In this document: in pieces, positions 55,978 to 64,000 of the stretch
Numbering within the stretch: position 1 is the stretch's first letter
Layout of the letters: every line of letters begins with the position of its first letter
NCBI GenBank assembly: GCA_038246785.1
Contig: JBBRVP010000001.1
Location: forward strand, 103,657 to 167,656
Direction of reading: 5' to 3'
DNA from: JBBRVP01 sp038246785
Lineage (GTDB): Bacteria > Actinomycetota > Actinomycetes > Jiangellales > Jiangellaceae
Length of the DNA stretch: 64,000 nucleotides
The notes under the pieces: generated by a model
Databases searched by the model: none
The model's input: only the letters and a program-made list of their open reading frames with translations
Told to the model about the DNA's origin: nothing
Position numbers and translations under genes: made by a program

Positions 55978-56748
55978 TCAGACCTCGTCCCGGCTGACGC
56001 GGCCGCGTCGTGGGATCTTTGAACCTAGCCACACGACCGGGTCGAACTTGCGGTCGGCGACGCGCTCCTTCATCGGGATGATGGCGTTGTCGGTGATGAG
56101 GATGCCCTCGGGGCAGACCTCGGTGCAGCACTTGGTGATGTTGCACATCCCGATGCCAGCCTCCTCCTGGGTGAGGCGGCGGCGGTCGTGCGTGTCGAGC
56201 GGGTGCATGTCGAGCTCGGCGTAGCGCAGGAAGAACCGGGGCCCGGCGTAGGCGGACTTGTTGTCGTCGTGGTCGCGGATGACGTGGCAGACGTTCTGGC
56301 AGAGGAAGCACTCGATGCACTTGCGAAACTCCTGGCCACGCTCGACCTCCTTCTGGGCCATGCGGTACTGCCCGTCGGGGTCGCGCGGACGCGGGGCGAA
56401 CGCCGGCACCTGCTTCGCCTTCTCGTAGTTGTAGGACACGTCCGTGACGAGGTCGCGCACGAGCGGGAACGTCCGCAGCGGCGTCACCGTCACGGTCTCG
56501 CCCGGCTCGAAGACCGACAGCCGCGTCATGCACATGAGCCGCGGCTTGCCGTTGATCTCGGCGCTGCACGAGCCACACTTGCCGGCCTTGCAGTTCCAGC
56601 GCACGGCTAGGTCGCCGGCCTGGGTTGCCTGCAGCCGGTGGATCGCGTCGAGGACGACCTCACCGTCCTCGACCGGCACCGTGAAGTCGGTGAGCTCCCC
56701 GCCCGACGCGTCGCCGCGCCAGACGCGCATCGACAGGTCGTAGCCCAC
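55978..56748 (-). CDS. sdhB: Succinate dehydrogenase/fumarate reductase iron-sulfur subunit
   Basis: This 256-residue subunit carries the [2Fe-2S] site CKAGKCGSCSAEINGKPRLM (with a further Cys next), the CIECFLCQNVC site and the CNITKCCTEVCPEGI site for the [4Fe-4S]/[3Fe-4S] clusters. It passes electrons from SdhA to the membrane subunit. The GTG start at 56748 directly abuts the sdhA stop, with AGGAGGG inside the sdhA end. Gene set and order match mycobacterial Rv0247c. Confidence 0.94.
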   Translation of the reverse strand: MGYDLSMRVWRGDASGGELTDFTVPVEDGEVVLDAIHRLQATQAGDLAVRWNCKAGKCGSCSAEINGKPRLMCMTRLSVFEPGETVTVTPLRTFPLVRDLVTDVSYNYEKAKQVPAFAPRPRDPDGQYRMAQKEVERGQEFRKCIECFLCQNVCHVIRDHDDNKSAYAGPRFFLRYAELDMHPLDTHDRRRLTQEEAGIGMCNITKCCTEVCPEGILITDNAIIPMKERVADRKFDPVVWLGSKIPRRGRVSRDEV

Positions 56749-58575
56749 CTACCCGCCCTCCTGGAAGATCTCGCGGAGCTCGTCCGGCATCTGCGGCAGC
56801 GGCTGCCGACGCACCTCGATCCGGCCGCCGACATCCTGGCAGACGAGGTTGATCGTCCCCCAGATGTCGTCGGTCATCGGGAAGTCCTCGCGGGTGTGGC
56901 CCCCCCGGCTCTCGGTGCGCTCCATGGCAGCGCGGGCGATGCACTCGGAAACCCGCAGCATGTTGGCCAGGTCGATCGCCAGGTGCCAGCCCGGGTTGTA
57001 CTGCCGCTTCCCGGTCACGGCGGCCCGAGCGGCGCGTTCCTTGAGCCCGCCGATCTCCTTGAGTGCGCGCTCCATCTCCTCCCGGGTGCGGATGATGCCG
57101 ACGAGGTCGTGCATGACCTCCTGGAGGTCGTGCTGCACCTGGTACGGGTTCTCCCCGCTCGTCCGCGCGAACGGCGCCAGCGCCGCACCCGCGGCCGCCT
57201 CGACGGCCGCCGCCGAGACGCTGGGCCGCCGCCCGCGCAGGCGGATCACTGAGTAGGCAGCGTTGAGCCCGGCGCGGCGGCCGAAAACGAGCAGGTCGGA
57301 CAGCGAGTTGCCACCCAACCGGTTGGAGCCGTGCATGCCGCCGGCCACCTCCCCGGCCGCGTAGAGCCCATCCACCGCCGACTGCGCCGTGTCGGGGTCG
57401 ACCTCCACCCCACCCATCACGTAGTGGCACGTCGGCCCCACCTCCATCGGCTCGGCGGTGATGTCGACGTCGGCGAGCTCCTTGAACTGGTGGTACATCG
57501 ACGGCAACCGACGCTGCACGTAGTCGGCGTCGCGGCGCGAGGCGATGTCGAGGAACACCCCGCCGTGCGGAGAGCCGCGGCCCGCCTTGACCTCGCTGTT
57601 GATGGCCCGCGCCACCTCGTCGCGGGGGAGCAGCTCGGGCGGGCGCCGGTTGTTCTTCTTGTCGACGTACCAGCGGTCGGCCTCCTCGATGGAGTCGGCC
57701 GTCTCGGCTTTGAAGAACTCTGGGATGTAGTCGAACATGAAGCGGCGGCCCTCACTGTTCTTCAGCACGCCGCCGTCACCGCGCACCGACTCGGTCACGA
57801 GGATGCCGCGCACCGAAGGCGGCCAGACCATCCCGGTCGGGTGGAACTGCACGAACTCCATGTTGATCAAACCGGCGCCGGCGCCGAGCGCCAGCGAGTG
57901 CCCGTCGCCGGTGTACTCCCACGAGTTGGACGTCACCTTGTAGGACTTTCCGATGCCTCCGGTGGCGAGCACGACGGACGGGGCCCTGATGACGAAGAAC
58001 TGGCCGGTGTCGCGGCGGTAGCCGAACACGCCGGCGACCCGGTCGCTGCCCCTGGAGTCGTGCAGCAGCTGGGTGACCGTGCACTCCATGTAGACGTCGA
58101 TGCCGGAGGCGACCGCGTGCTGCTGCAGCGTGCGGATCATCTCCAGCCCCGTGCGGTCGCCGACGTGCGCGAGCCGCGCGTAGCGGTGTCCGCCGAAGTC
58201 GCGCTGTGAGATCAGCCCGTCAGGCGTGCGGTCGAACAGTGCCCCCCACTCCTCGAGCTCGCGGACACGCTGCGGCGCCTCCTGGGCGTGCAGCTGGGCC
58301 ATGCGCCAGGAGTTCAGCATCTTGCCGCCGCGCATGGTGTCGCGGAAGTGCACCCGCCAGGAGTCCTCGGGGTAGACGTTGCCCATCGCCGCGGCGATGC
58401 CGCCCTCAGCCATGACGGTGTGCGCCTTGCCTAGCAGCGACTTGCAGACGATGGCGGTGTGTGCGCCCGCGTCGTGCGCGGCGATCGCCGCGCGCAGGCC
58501 GGCACCGCCGGCCCCGACGACGACGACGTCGTAGTCGTGGCGGGCCAGGCCGCTCGTGGCGTCGGACGTGCTCAC
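56749..58575 (-). CDS. sdhA: Succinate dehydrogenase flavoprotein subunit
   Basis: This is a 608-residue FAD subunit. YDVVVVGAGGAGLRAAIAAH binds FAD, KAHTVMAEGGIAAAMGN contains the His for covalent FAD attachment, and INMEFVQFHPTGMVWPPSVR and GGMHGSNRLGGNSLSDLLVF are catalytic-region signatures. It oxidises succinate to fumarate or runs the reverse. GTG at 58575 follows AAGGGA. It lies between sdhC and sdhB in one transcription unit. Confidence 0.95.
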   Translation of the reverse strand: MSTSDATSGLARHDYDVVVVGAGGAGLRAAIAAHDAGAHTAIVCKSLLGKAHTVMAEGGIAAAMGNVYPEDSWRVHFRDTMRGGKMLNSWRMAQLHAQEAPQRVRELEEWGALFDRTPDGLISQRDFGGHRYARLAHVGDRTGLEMIRTLQQHAVASGIDVYMECTVTQLLHDSRGSDRVAGVFGYRRDTGQFFVIRAPSVVLATGGIGKSYKVTSNSWEYTGDGHSLALGAGAGLINMEFVQFHPTGMVWPPSVRGILVTESVRGDGGVLKNSEGRRFMFDYIPEFFKAETADSIEEADRWYVDKKNNRRPPELLPRDEVARAINSEVKAGRGSPHGGVFLDIASRRDADYVQRRLPSMYHQFKELADVDITAEPMEVGPTCHYVMGGVEVDPDTAQSAVDGLYAAGEVAGGMHGSNRLGGNSLSDLLVFGRRAGLNAAYSVIRLRGRRPSVSAAAVEAAAGAALAPFARTSGENPYQVQHDLQEVMHDLVGIIRTREEMERALKEIGGLKERAARAAVTGKRQYNPGWHLAIDLANMLRVSECIARAAMERTESRGGHTREDFPMTDDIWGTINLVCQDVGGRIEVRRQPLPQMPDELREIFQEGG

Positions 58576-58613
58576 AAGCCATCCCTTCGCTGGACGTCGG
58601 TCGGCGACGTCGG

Positions 58614-59399
58614 CTAGAAGAACCTCGGGTCGGAGAAGGCGCCGGTCGCCAGCAGGTATACGTACAGGTCGGTCAGGGCGACGCCGAACAGCGACACCCA
58701 GGCGAACAGTGGGTGGCGCGTGTTGAGCCGCGACACGACAGTCCAGGCGCGGTAACGCAGCGGATGCCGTGAGAAGGCGTTGAGCCGACCGCCGATCGCG
58801 TGGCGGCAGGAGTGGCACGACAGGCTGTAGAGCCACAGCAGGGTTGCGTTGGCGACGAGCACGAGCGTCCCGAGGCCGACGTGGCCCCAGCGGCCCTGCG
58901 GGTCGCGGAAGGACAGGACGGCGTCCCAGGTGAGGATGAAGTTGAAGACGAGGCCGATGTAGAAGAACCAGCGGTGGGAGTTCTGCAGGATCAGCGGGAA
59001 GCGCTTTTCGCCGCTGTAGCTGCGGTGCGGCTCGGCCACGGCGCAGGCGGGGGGCGACAGCCAGAACGACCGGTAGTAGGCCTTGCGGTAGTAGTAGCAG
59101 GTAAGGCGGAAGCCGAGCGGGAAGACGAGTACGAGCAACGCCGGCGACAGCGCCCAGGGCACCGTGAGGCCGGCGTGGTAGGACCCCGGCACGCAGCTGT
59201 CGGCCACGCAGGGGGAGTAGAACGGCGAGAGGTAGGGCGCCACGTAGTAGTCGGCGCCCTGGAACGCCCGCCACGTCGAGTAGGCCACGAAGGCGAGCAG
59301 GGCCAGCACCGTCACGAGCGGCTGCAGCCACCAGCGGTCACGGCGCAGCGTGCGACCGGCGAGCCGGGCGCGCCCCGGTGCGCTGACTCCGGTGGCCAC
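58614..59399 (-). CDS. sdhC: Succinate dehydrogenase membrane cytochrome b subunit
   Basis: This is a 261-residue membrane protein with about five spans (LQPLVTVLALLAFVAYSTWR; LSPALLVLVFPLGFRLTCYY; RWFFYIGLVFNFILTWDAVL; LVLVANATLLWLYSLSCHSC; FAWVSLFGVALTDLYVYLLA). His residues in QNSHRWFFY and CHSCRHAIGG could ligate haem. It resembles the membrane subunit encoded by Rv0249c. GTG 59399 lies one base past the stop of the small upstream gene, so the two are coupled. Confidence 0.88.
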   Translation of the reverse strand: MATGVSAPGRARLAGRTLRRDRWWLQPLVTVLALLAFVAYSTWRAFQGADYYVAPYLSPFYSPCVADSCVPGSYHAGLTVPWALSPALLVLVFPLGFRLTCYYYRKAYYRSFWLSPPACAVAEPHRSYSGEKRFPLILQNSHRWFFYIGLVFNFILTWDAVLSFRDPQGRWGHVGLGTLVLVANATLLWLYSLSCHSCRHAIGGRLNAFSRHPLRYRAWTVVSRLNTRHPLFAWVSLFGVALTDLYVYLLATGAFSDPRFF

Positions 59400-59400
59400 G

Positions 59401-59697
59401 TCAGGGGGCCCGGCGGTCGGGAGCGCCGAAGCCCTCGTCGTCGGCGTCGGCCCACATGCTGCGGTCGTACGGCGTGTCGGGGATCTCCTCGAGGGTCGGT
59501 GCCGCGGGGCGATGTCCGGGCTGCGGCTCGCCGAGCTCGGCGAGGTCCTCGGCGATCCGGCGGATGTCGCTGAGGAGTCGGCGCACACCCAGCGTGTCGC
59601 CGTAGTCCCGCTGCACTGCCGTCACCGCCGCGTCGAGCCGCTCGAGTGTCTCTCGCACCTCGGCAACCGACCTGCCCGCGACTCCGTGTTCCGCCAT
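59401..59697 (-). CDS. Small conserved protein leading the sdh operon (Rv0250c-like)
   Basis: This is a 98-residue soluble protein: VAEVRETLERLDAAVTAVQR forms an N-terminal helix, and PTLEEIPDTPYDRSMWADAD is a conserved-looking acidic tail. A protein of about this size precedes sdhC in mycobacteria (Rv0250c). Its position suggests a role in the assembly or control of this succinate dehydrogenase, but that is inference. AGGAGG precedes the ATG at 59697. Confidence 0.8.
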   Translation of the reverse strand: MAEHGVAGRSVAEVRETLERLDAAVTAVQRDYGDTLGVRRLLSDIRRIAEDLAELGEPQPGHRPAAPTLEEIPDTPYDRSMWADADDEGFGAPDRRAP

Positions 59698-59849
59698 CCG
59701 GCCTCCTCTCCCATCCGTCCCGAGCCGTCCCATGCCGTCCCAAGTATGGTGGCCTGCTCCAGGCATCCTGGCACCGCATCCTGGCGAACGGCACGCCACC
59801 CGGCCACCACGGAACCGATCCGTCATGGCTCGCTGCCACAGTGGCCTCT

Positions 59850-60302
59850 GTGCACCCGACGCGCGGCCCGTCCAGGGCGACCGGCCAACAGGTCGTGGTG
59901 GCGGCCGCCCTGCTGCGAGCAGGACAATTGCTGGCCGCTCGCCGCTCGGGACCCGCCACGGTCGCCGGCGGCTGGGAGCTGCCCGGGGGGAAGGTCGAGC
60001 CGGGCGAGTCCGAGCCGGCCGCGCTGGTCCGGGAGTGCCGTGAGGAACTCGGCGTCGAGGTGGCGGTCGGGAACAGGGTAGGACCGGCCGTGCCACTCGG
60101 CACCAGCACCGTGCTCCACGCCTGGCACGCCCGGCTGGTCGACGGCGAGCCGGTCGCGCTGGAGGACCACGACGCGCTGCGCTGGCTCGGCCCCGACGAG
60201 CTCGACGACGTGGACTGGCTGCCCGCAGATGCTCCCGTGGTGGCCGCGCTCGCCGCGCAGCTGCGCGCAGCGGGGGATCCGTCACGGGGGCGGGAGCCGT
60301 AG
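59850..60302 (+). CDS. NUDIX hydrolase (MutT-like)
   Basis: This is a protein of about 150 residues. The NUDIX box is complete: GGKVEPGESEPAALVRECRE then ELGVEV (GX5EX7REUXEEXGU). VVVAAALLRAGQLLAARRSG and WELPGG precede it, as in 8-oxo-dGTP-cleaning MutT proteins; other nucleotide substrates are possible. The start is uncertain: GTG at 59841 and 59850 are both in frame and neither has a clear ribosome site. It is divergent from the sdh operon. Confidence 0.87.
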   Translation: MHPTRGPSRATGQQVVVAAALLRAGQLLAARRSGPATVAGGWELPGGKVEPGESEPAALVRECREELGVEVAVGNRVGPAVPLGTSTVLHAWHARLVDGEPVALEDHDALRWLGPDELDDVDWLPADAPVVAALAAQLRAAGDPSRGREP

Positions 60303-60341
60303 GCTGGTCGCCCTTCCCCCGTACGGATCGAGTGCTCCCGC

Positions 60342-62210
60342 ATGCCCCTGCGCACCCGCGACGACCTGCGCAACATCGCGATCGTCGCCCACGTCGACCA
60401 CGGCAAGACCACCCTCGTCGACGCGATGCTCTGGCAGGCGGGAGCCTTCCGCGACTCTCAGCATGGGGCCGAGCGGGTCCCCGACCGTGTCATGGACTCG
60501 GGCGACCTCGAGCGCGAGAAAGGCATCACGATCCTCGCCAAGAACACCGCGGTCCGGTGGGGCGAGACGACGGTCAACATCGTCGACACCCCCGGCCACG
60601 CCGACTTCGGCGGGGAGGTCGAGCGCGGGCTGTCCATGGTCGACGGCGTCGTCCTGCTCGTCGACGCCTCGGAGGGACCGCTGCCGCAGACCCGCTTCGT
60701 GTTACGCAAGGCCCTGGAGGCGCGGCTGCCGATCGTGCTGTGCGTCAACAAGACCGACCGCTCCGACGCTCGCATCGGCGAGGTTGTCGACGACGTCTAC
60801 GAGCTGTTCCTCGATCTGGACGCAGATGAGGGGCAGATCGACTTCCCGATCGTCTTTGCCTGTGCCCGCGAGGGGCGGGCCTCGTTGGAACGGCCGCTCG
60901 ACGGCCGCTCCCCCGACTCAGCCGACCTACAGCCACTCATCCGTACCATCCTGCAGACCGTGCCACCGCCCATCTACCACGACGGCGCGCCCCTGCAGGC
61001 GCACGTCACCAACCTCGACGCTTCTCCCTTCCTCGGCCGGCTGGCGCTGTGCCGGGTCCGCGAGGGCACGATCCGCAGGGGCCAGCAGGTGGCCTGGTGC
61101 CGCCACGACGGCACCGTCCGGCGGGTCAAGGTGACCGAGCTGCTGGTCACGAAGGCGCTCGAGCGGATGCCCGCCGAGCAGGCTGGTCCGGGCGACATCA
61201 TCGCGGTCGCTGGCATCCCCGAGATCACCATTGGCGAGACGCTCGCCGACCCCGACGACCCGCGCCCGCTCCCGCTGATCACCGTCGACGAGCCGGCGCT
61301 GTCGATGACCGTCGGAATCAACACCTCGCCGCTGGCCGGGCGTTCGGGCGGATCGAAACTCACCGCCCGGCTGGTCAGGGACCGGTTGGATCGCGAGCTC
61401 GTCGGGAACGTGTCGCTGCGGGTACTGCCCACCGAACGCCCCGACACCTGGGAAGTGCAGGGACGCGGCGAGCTCGCGCTGGCCGTGCTCGTCGAGACCA
61501 TGCGGCGGGAGGGCTACGAGTTGACCGTGGGAAAGCCGCAGGTCGTGACCCGGGAGGTGGGCGGCACGCTGCACGAGCCGGTCGAGCGGCTCACCATCGA
61601 CGCCCCCGATGACTACCTCGGCACGCTCACCCAGCTGCTTGCCGCGCGCAAGGGGCGGCTCGAGCAGATGGTCAACCACGGCATGGGCTGGGTGCGCCTG
61701 GAGTACGTCGTCCCGGCCCGCGGCCTCATCGGCTTCCGCACCGAGTTCCTCACCGAGACCCGCGGCACCGGGCTGGCACATCAGGTGTTCGAGGCCTACG
61801 AGCCGTGGTTCGGTGAGCTGCGCGCCCGTCCAACCGGGTCGCTCGTCGCCGACAGGTCCGGAGCGGCCACGTCGTACGCGATGTTCAACCTCCAGGAGCG
61901 CGGCACGCTGTTCGTCGAGCCGGGTACGGAGGTCTATGAGGGCATGATCGTGGGGGAGAACTCCCGCGCCGACGACATGGACGTCAACATCACCAAGGAG
62001 AAGCGGCTCAGCAACGTCCGCTCCTCCTCCGGCGACGAGCTCGAGCGGCTGATCCCGCCGCGGCGGCTCTCCCTCGAGCAGGCGCTCGAGTTCTGCCGAG
62101 AGGACGAGTGCGCGGAGGTGACGCCGGCGGCGGTTCGGCTGCGCAAGACGGTGCTGCCGGCGGCCGAACGGGCCAAGGCGGCGGCGCGTCGGCGGCACGC
62201 CGGCTCGTGA
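60342..62210 (+). CDS. typA: TypA/BipA translational GTPase
   Basis: This 622-residue GTPase has G1 IVAHVDHGKTTLVDAMLWQ, switch EREKGITILAKNT, G3 VNIVDTPGHADFGGEVERGL and G4 VLCVNKTDRSDA. C-terminal domains follow, with GRGELALAVLVETMRREGYE, VVPARGLIGFRTEFLTETRG and the TypA-specific NITKEKRLSNVRSSSGDELE. It binds ribosomes and helps assembly or translation under stress. Actinomycetes often have typA close to an oligopeptide transporter, as here. Confidence 0.96.
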   Translation: MPLRTRDDLRNIAIVAHVDHGKTTLVDAMLWQAGAFRDSQHGAERVPDRVMDSGDLEREKGITILAKNTAVRWGETTVNIVDTPGHADFGGEVERGLSMVDGVVLLVDASEGPLPQTRFVLRKALEARLPIVLCVNKTDRSDARIGEVVDDVYELFLDLDADEGQIDFPIVFACAREGRASLERPLDGRSPDSADLQPLIRTILQTVPPPIYHDGAPLQAHVTNLDASPFLGRLALCRVREGTIRRGQQVAWCRHDGTVRRVKVTELLVTKALERMPAEQAGPGDIIAVAGIPEITIGETLADPDDPRPLPLITVDEPALSMTVGINTSPLAGRSGGSKLTARLVRDRLDRELVGNVSLRVLPTERPDTWEVQGRGELALAVLVETMRREGYELTVGKPQVVTREVGGTLHEPVERLTIDAPDDYLGTLTQLLAARKGRLEQMVNHGMGWVRLEYVVPARGLIGFRTEFLTETRGTGLAHQVFEAYEPWFGELRARPTGSLVADRSGAATSYAMFNLQERGTLFVEPGTEVYEGMIVGENSRADDMDVNITKEKRLSNVRSSSGDELERLIPPRRLSLEQALEFCREDECAEVTPAAVRLRKTVLPAAERAKAAARRRHAGS

Positions 62211-62218
62211 GCGGGCGC

Positions 62219-62234
62219 CGTTCCTGTCGGAACG
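62219..62234 (+). terminator. Small stem-loop after typA
   Basis: CGTTCC (62219-62224) and GGAACG (62229-62234) form a 6-bp stem with a TGTC loop, 8 bp after the typA stop. It could be a weak terminator or a processing site before the transporter operon. Confidence 0.3.
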
Positions 62235-62446
62235 TGTCCGTTCGGTGACGTCGCGCGCCGGCGCTGTCACAGTCTTGGGCTGTTCTCAGCCGCGGCGGTC
62301 ACAATTGGCTAACACTGGGTCCGGGTCTGTGGCGCAGGCCCCCTGATGTCCTACAGTCTCACCGTCTGGACACTGGGCGCCCGCAGATCTTGCGGACGTC
62401 CCCGGTCCAGGACGCAGGACGAGCCGAACGGAGGTCGTGCCGCCCC

Positions 62447-63448
62447 ATGGTGATGCACAGTGACACCGAGGCCGACGTCGCCCGGGCCGTCCCCGCGGGC
62501 GAGGCCCCGACCGCGATCGAGGGCCGTTCGCTCAAGCAGATCGCCTGGGCGCGCCTGCGCCGCGACAAGGTCGGCGTCGCCGCGGTGATCATCATCGCCG
62601 TGATCCTGCTGCTGGCAATCTTCGCGCCGCTGGTCACGAGGCTGCTCGGGGTGGACCCCTACTCCTACCACCCGGACCTGCTCAGCGAGAACGGCTCGCT
62701 GCCCAAGGGGGTCCTCAACTCGGGCGTCAGCTGGGCGCACCCGCTCGGCGTGGAGCCCTCGACCGGCCGGGACATCCTCGCCCGGCTGCTCTACGGCACC
62801 CGCATCTCCCTGGCGGTGTCGCTGTCCGCGACGGTGGTCGTGCTCGTCCTCGGCCTGTTCTTCGGCATCATCAGCGGCTACTCCCGCGGCGGGCTGGACA
62901 CGGCGCTAGGCCGTTTCATGGACATGCTGCTGGCCTTTCCGCAGCTGCTCATCCTGCTCGCGCTGAGCTCGGTGGTCATCCAGCGCTTCGACTCGATCGG
63001 CATCACCGGCAACTTCGGCCGCGCCCTCTACATCACCTTGATCCTCAGCATCTTCGGCTGGCCCTACCTCGCCCGCATCGTGCGTGGTCAGGTCCTGAGC
63101 CTGCGCGAGCGGGAGTTCGTCGAGGCAGCCGTCAGCGTCGGCGCGAGCACCCGGCGCATCCTCAGCCGCGAGGTCCTGCCCAACCTGTGGGCACCGGTGC
63201 TCGTCTACACCTCCCTCATCATCCCGACCTTCATCGCCGCCGAGGCGACGGTCAGCTTCCTCGGCGTCGGCGTGACCGAGCCGGAGACGACCTGGGGCGC
63301 CATGCTGTCGGACTCGGTCACCTACTTCATCGTCGACCCGCTCTACCTGTTCATCCCGGGCACCCTGCTCGTCGTCGTGGTGCTCTCCTTCAACCTGCTC
63401 GGCGACGCCATCCGCGACGCCCTCGACCCACGGGCGAGCCGGCAGTAG
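62447..63448 (+). CDS. Oligopeptide ABC transporter permease (DppC/OppC-like)
   Basis: This 333-residue permease has an N-terminal OppC-type segment (SLKQIAWARLRRDKVGVAAV) and six spans in total. HPLGVEPSTGRDILARLLYG is the DppC/OppC periplasmic signature, and FVEAAVSVGASTRRILSREV is the EAA loop. It forms half of the pore for peptide or related solute uptake; no DppB partner precedes it in the window. ATG 62447 is preferred with GGAGG 12 bases upstream; ATG 62453 is possible. Confidence 0.9.
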   Translation: MVMHSDTEADVARAVPAGEAPTAIEGRSLKQIAWARLRRDKVGVAAVIIIAVILLLAIFAPLVTRLLGVDPYSYHPDLLSENGSLPKGVLNSGVSWAHPLGVEPSTGRDILARLLYGTRISLAVSLSATVVVLVLGLFFGIISGYSRGGLDTALGRFMDMLLAFPQLLILLALSSVVIQRFDSIGITGNFGRALYITLILSIFGWPYLARIVRGQVLSLREREFVEAAVSVGASTRRILSREVLPNLWAPVLVYTSLIIPTFIAAEATVSFLGVGVTEPETTWGAMLSDSVTYFIVDPLYLFIPGTLLVVVVLSFNLLGDAIRDALDPRASRQ

Positions 63449-63470
63449 GCCGGCCGCCCACCGCAATCGT

Positions 63471-63538
63471 CCCCGGCGCGAGCCGGGGCGCCGCGCTCGG
63501 CGAGCGCGGATCACAGAGGACCGGGGCACGGGCCCCGG
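63471..63538. promoter_or_regulatory. Three consecutive perfect stem-loops between permease and binding-protein genes
   Basis: CCCCGGC/GCCGGGG (63471-63488, GCGA loop), CCGCGCTC/GAGCGCGG (63491-63509, GGC loop) and CCGGGGC/GCCCCGG (63521-63538, ACGG loop) stand one after another, ending 18 bp before the start codon. No T-runs follow. Such intercistronic hairpins can stabilise the downstream binding-protein mRNA or partly stop readthrough. Confidence 0.65.
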
Positions 63539-63556
63539 CACCACAGGAGGAAACAC

Positions 63557-64000
63557 ATGGGCAAGGCCAGGCTCGGCCTGCAAGCCCTCGCGCTCGCAAG
63601 CGCGGCAGCGCTGGCGCTGTCCGCGTGCGGGGGCGGGAGCAGCGACAAGGGCAGCAATGCCGCCGGCGGCAGCGGTGACACTCCGCAGAAGGGTGGAACG
63701 CTGACGTTCCTCACTTCCTCGGAGAAGCTGCAGCACCTCGACCCGCAGATCATCTACACCGGCGAGGACATCGCGTATTCCAGCGCGTTCTGGAACCGGT
63801 CGCTGACCGCCTACAAGAACGACCCCGATCCCGAGAAGGGCCAGGAGCTGGTGCCGGACCTGGCTACCGACACCGGGCAGGTCAGCGAGGACGGCAAGAC
63901 CTGGAAGTTCACCGTCCGCGACGGGGTGAAGTGGGAGGACGGCAACCCGGTCACCTGCGAGGACGTGAAGTACGGCATCAGCCGCACGTTTGCCACCGAC
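63557..64000 (+). CDS. Oligopeptide-binding lipoprotein, N-terminal part
   Basis: This is a 148-residue portion of a family-5 (DppA/OppA-like) binding protein that runs off the right edge. A lipoprotein signal (GLQALALASAAALALSACGG, lipobox LSAC) is followed by a Gly/Ser linker. The family start is GGTLTFLTSSEKLQHLDPQ and LVPDLATDTGQVSEDGKTWK, then VRDGVKWEDGNPVTCEDVKY. It is anchored outside the membrane and delivers ligand to the permease encoded upstream. AGGAGG is 6 bases before the ATG. Confidence 0.93.
   Translation, partial: MGKARLGLQALALASAAALALSACGGGSSDKGSNAAGGSGDTPQKGGTLTFLTSSEKLQHLDPQIIYTGEDIAYSSAFWNRSLTAYKNDPDPEKGQELVPDLATDTGQVSEDGKTWKFTVRDGVKWEDGNPVTCEDVKYGISRTFATD

Noticed and set aside
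1..64000. tRNA, rRNA, prophage or integrative-element core genes
   Set aside because: Scanning by eye found no cloverleaf-like GTTCRANYC/GGTTCGA signatures with a matching acceptor stem, and no integrase, transposase, terminase or relaxase motifs. A dedicated tRNA search was not possible.

Overview
This 64-kb window is very GC-rich DNA with dense genes, many GTG starts and many 4-bp GTGA/ATGA stop-start overlaps. It encodes the 3' end of mshB (mycothiol synthesis), an SdhCAB complex of the Mycobacterium Rv0247c-Rv0249c kind, and a LpqY/SugABC-like sugar importer. Together these point to a mycothiol-producing actinomycete. I see no rRNA, tRNA, CRISPR array, integrase, transposase or plasmid/phage core genes. 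It reads as an ordinary chromosomal segment with several decayed genes and an unusually rich set of intergenic palindromes.

Layout. 1-8.2 kb: mshB tail, a small membrane protein and AlaX. Next comes a GH15 glucosidase bracketed by two diverged copies of an alaX-5'/methyltransferase block (left copy holds a methyltransferase relic, right copy an alaX relic and an intact methyltransferase). A DUF427 gene, a VapBC pair and a three-gene EXLDI/DrrA/DrrB-like cluster follow. 8.6-12 kb: DUF255 (YyaL-like) and an AI-2E-family permease. 12-19.9 kb: a minus-strand operon, read as TPP oxidase, FAD/Fe-S oxidoreductase, enolase-superfamily dehydratase and a second GH15 enzyme, all joined by 4-bp overlaps. 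20-25.3 kb: the divergent plus-strand cluster of VOC protein, flavin disulfide reductase, ThuA-like/Gfo fusion, peptidase-S51-like/CysRS-tail fusion and GNAT. 25.6-33.2 kb: a putative DNA-binding protein, UspA, UppS, PIN-PhoH, a secreted transglycosylase-like protein, FumC, an ICMT-like protein and carbonic anhydrase. 33.3-37.7 kb: a four-gene sugar ABC importer. 37.8-44.2 kb: DUF1707 protein, xseB, GNAT, xseA, ispH, rmuC, ychF. 44.3-50 kb: a Cys-containing secreted orphan, an mcrC relic, a repeat cluster, then a CitE-like lyase, MaoC hydratase and class III CoA-transferase. 50.4-55.8 kb: large BNR-type secreted protein, lipoprotein, CBS protein, Rv2525c-like secreted protein. 56-59.7 kb: sdhB, sdhA, sdhC and a small conserved protein. 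59.8-64 kb: NUDIX, typA and the start of an oligopeptide ABC transporter.

How genes may work together. The most coherent pathway is 46603-49680. Its CoA-transferase closely resembles mesaconyl-CoA C1-C4 transferase (Mct), so with the MaoC hydratase and CitE-like lyase it would turn mesaconyl-C1-CoA into acetyl-CoA plus pyruvate. The 12-19.9 kb operon looks like a carbohydrate/sugar-acid oxidation unit, with uncertain substrates. FumC and SdhABC supply TCA-cycle steps.

The most unusual sequence-level signal is a set of at least seven kinds of intergenic inverted repeats, several present twice or more. One hairpin carries two inverted DnaA-box-like sequences. Function assignments come from reading motifs, not from database searches.
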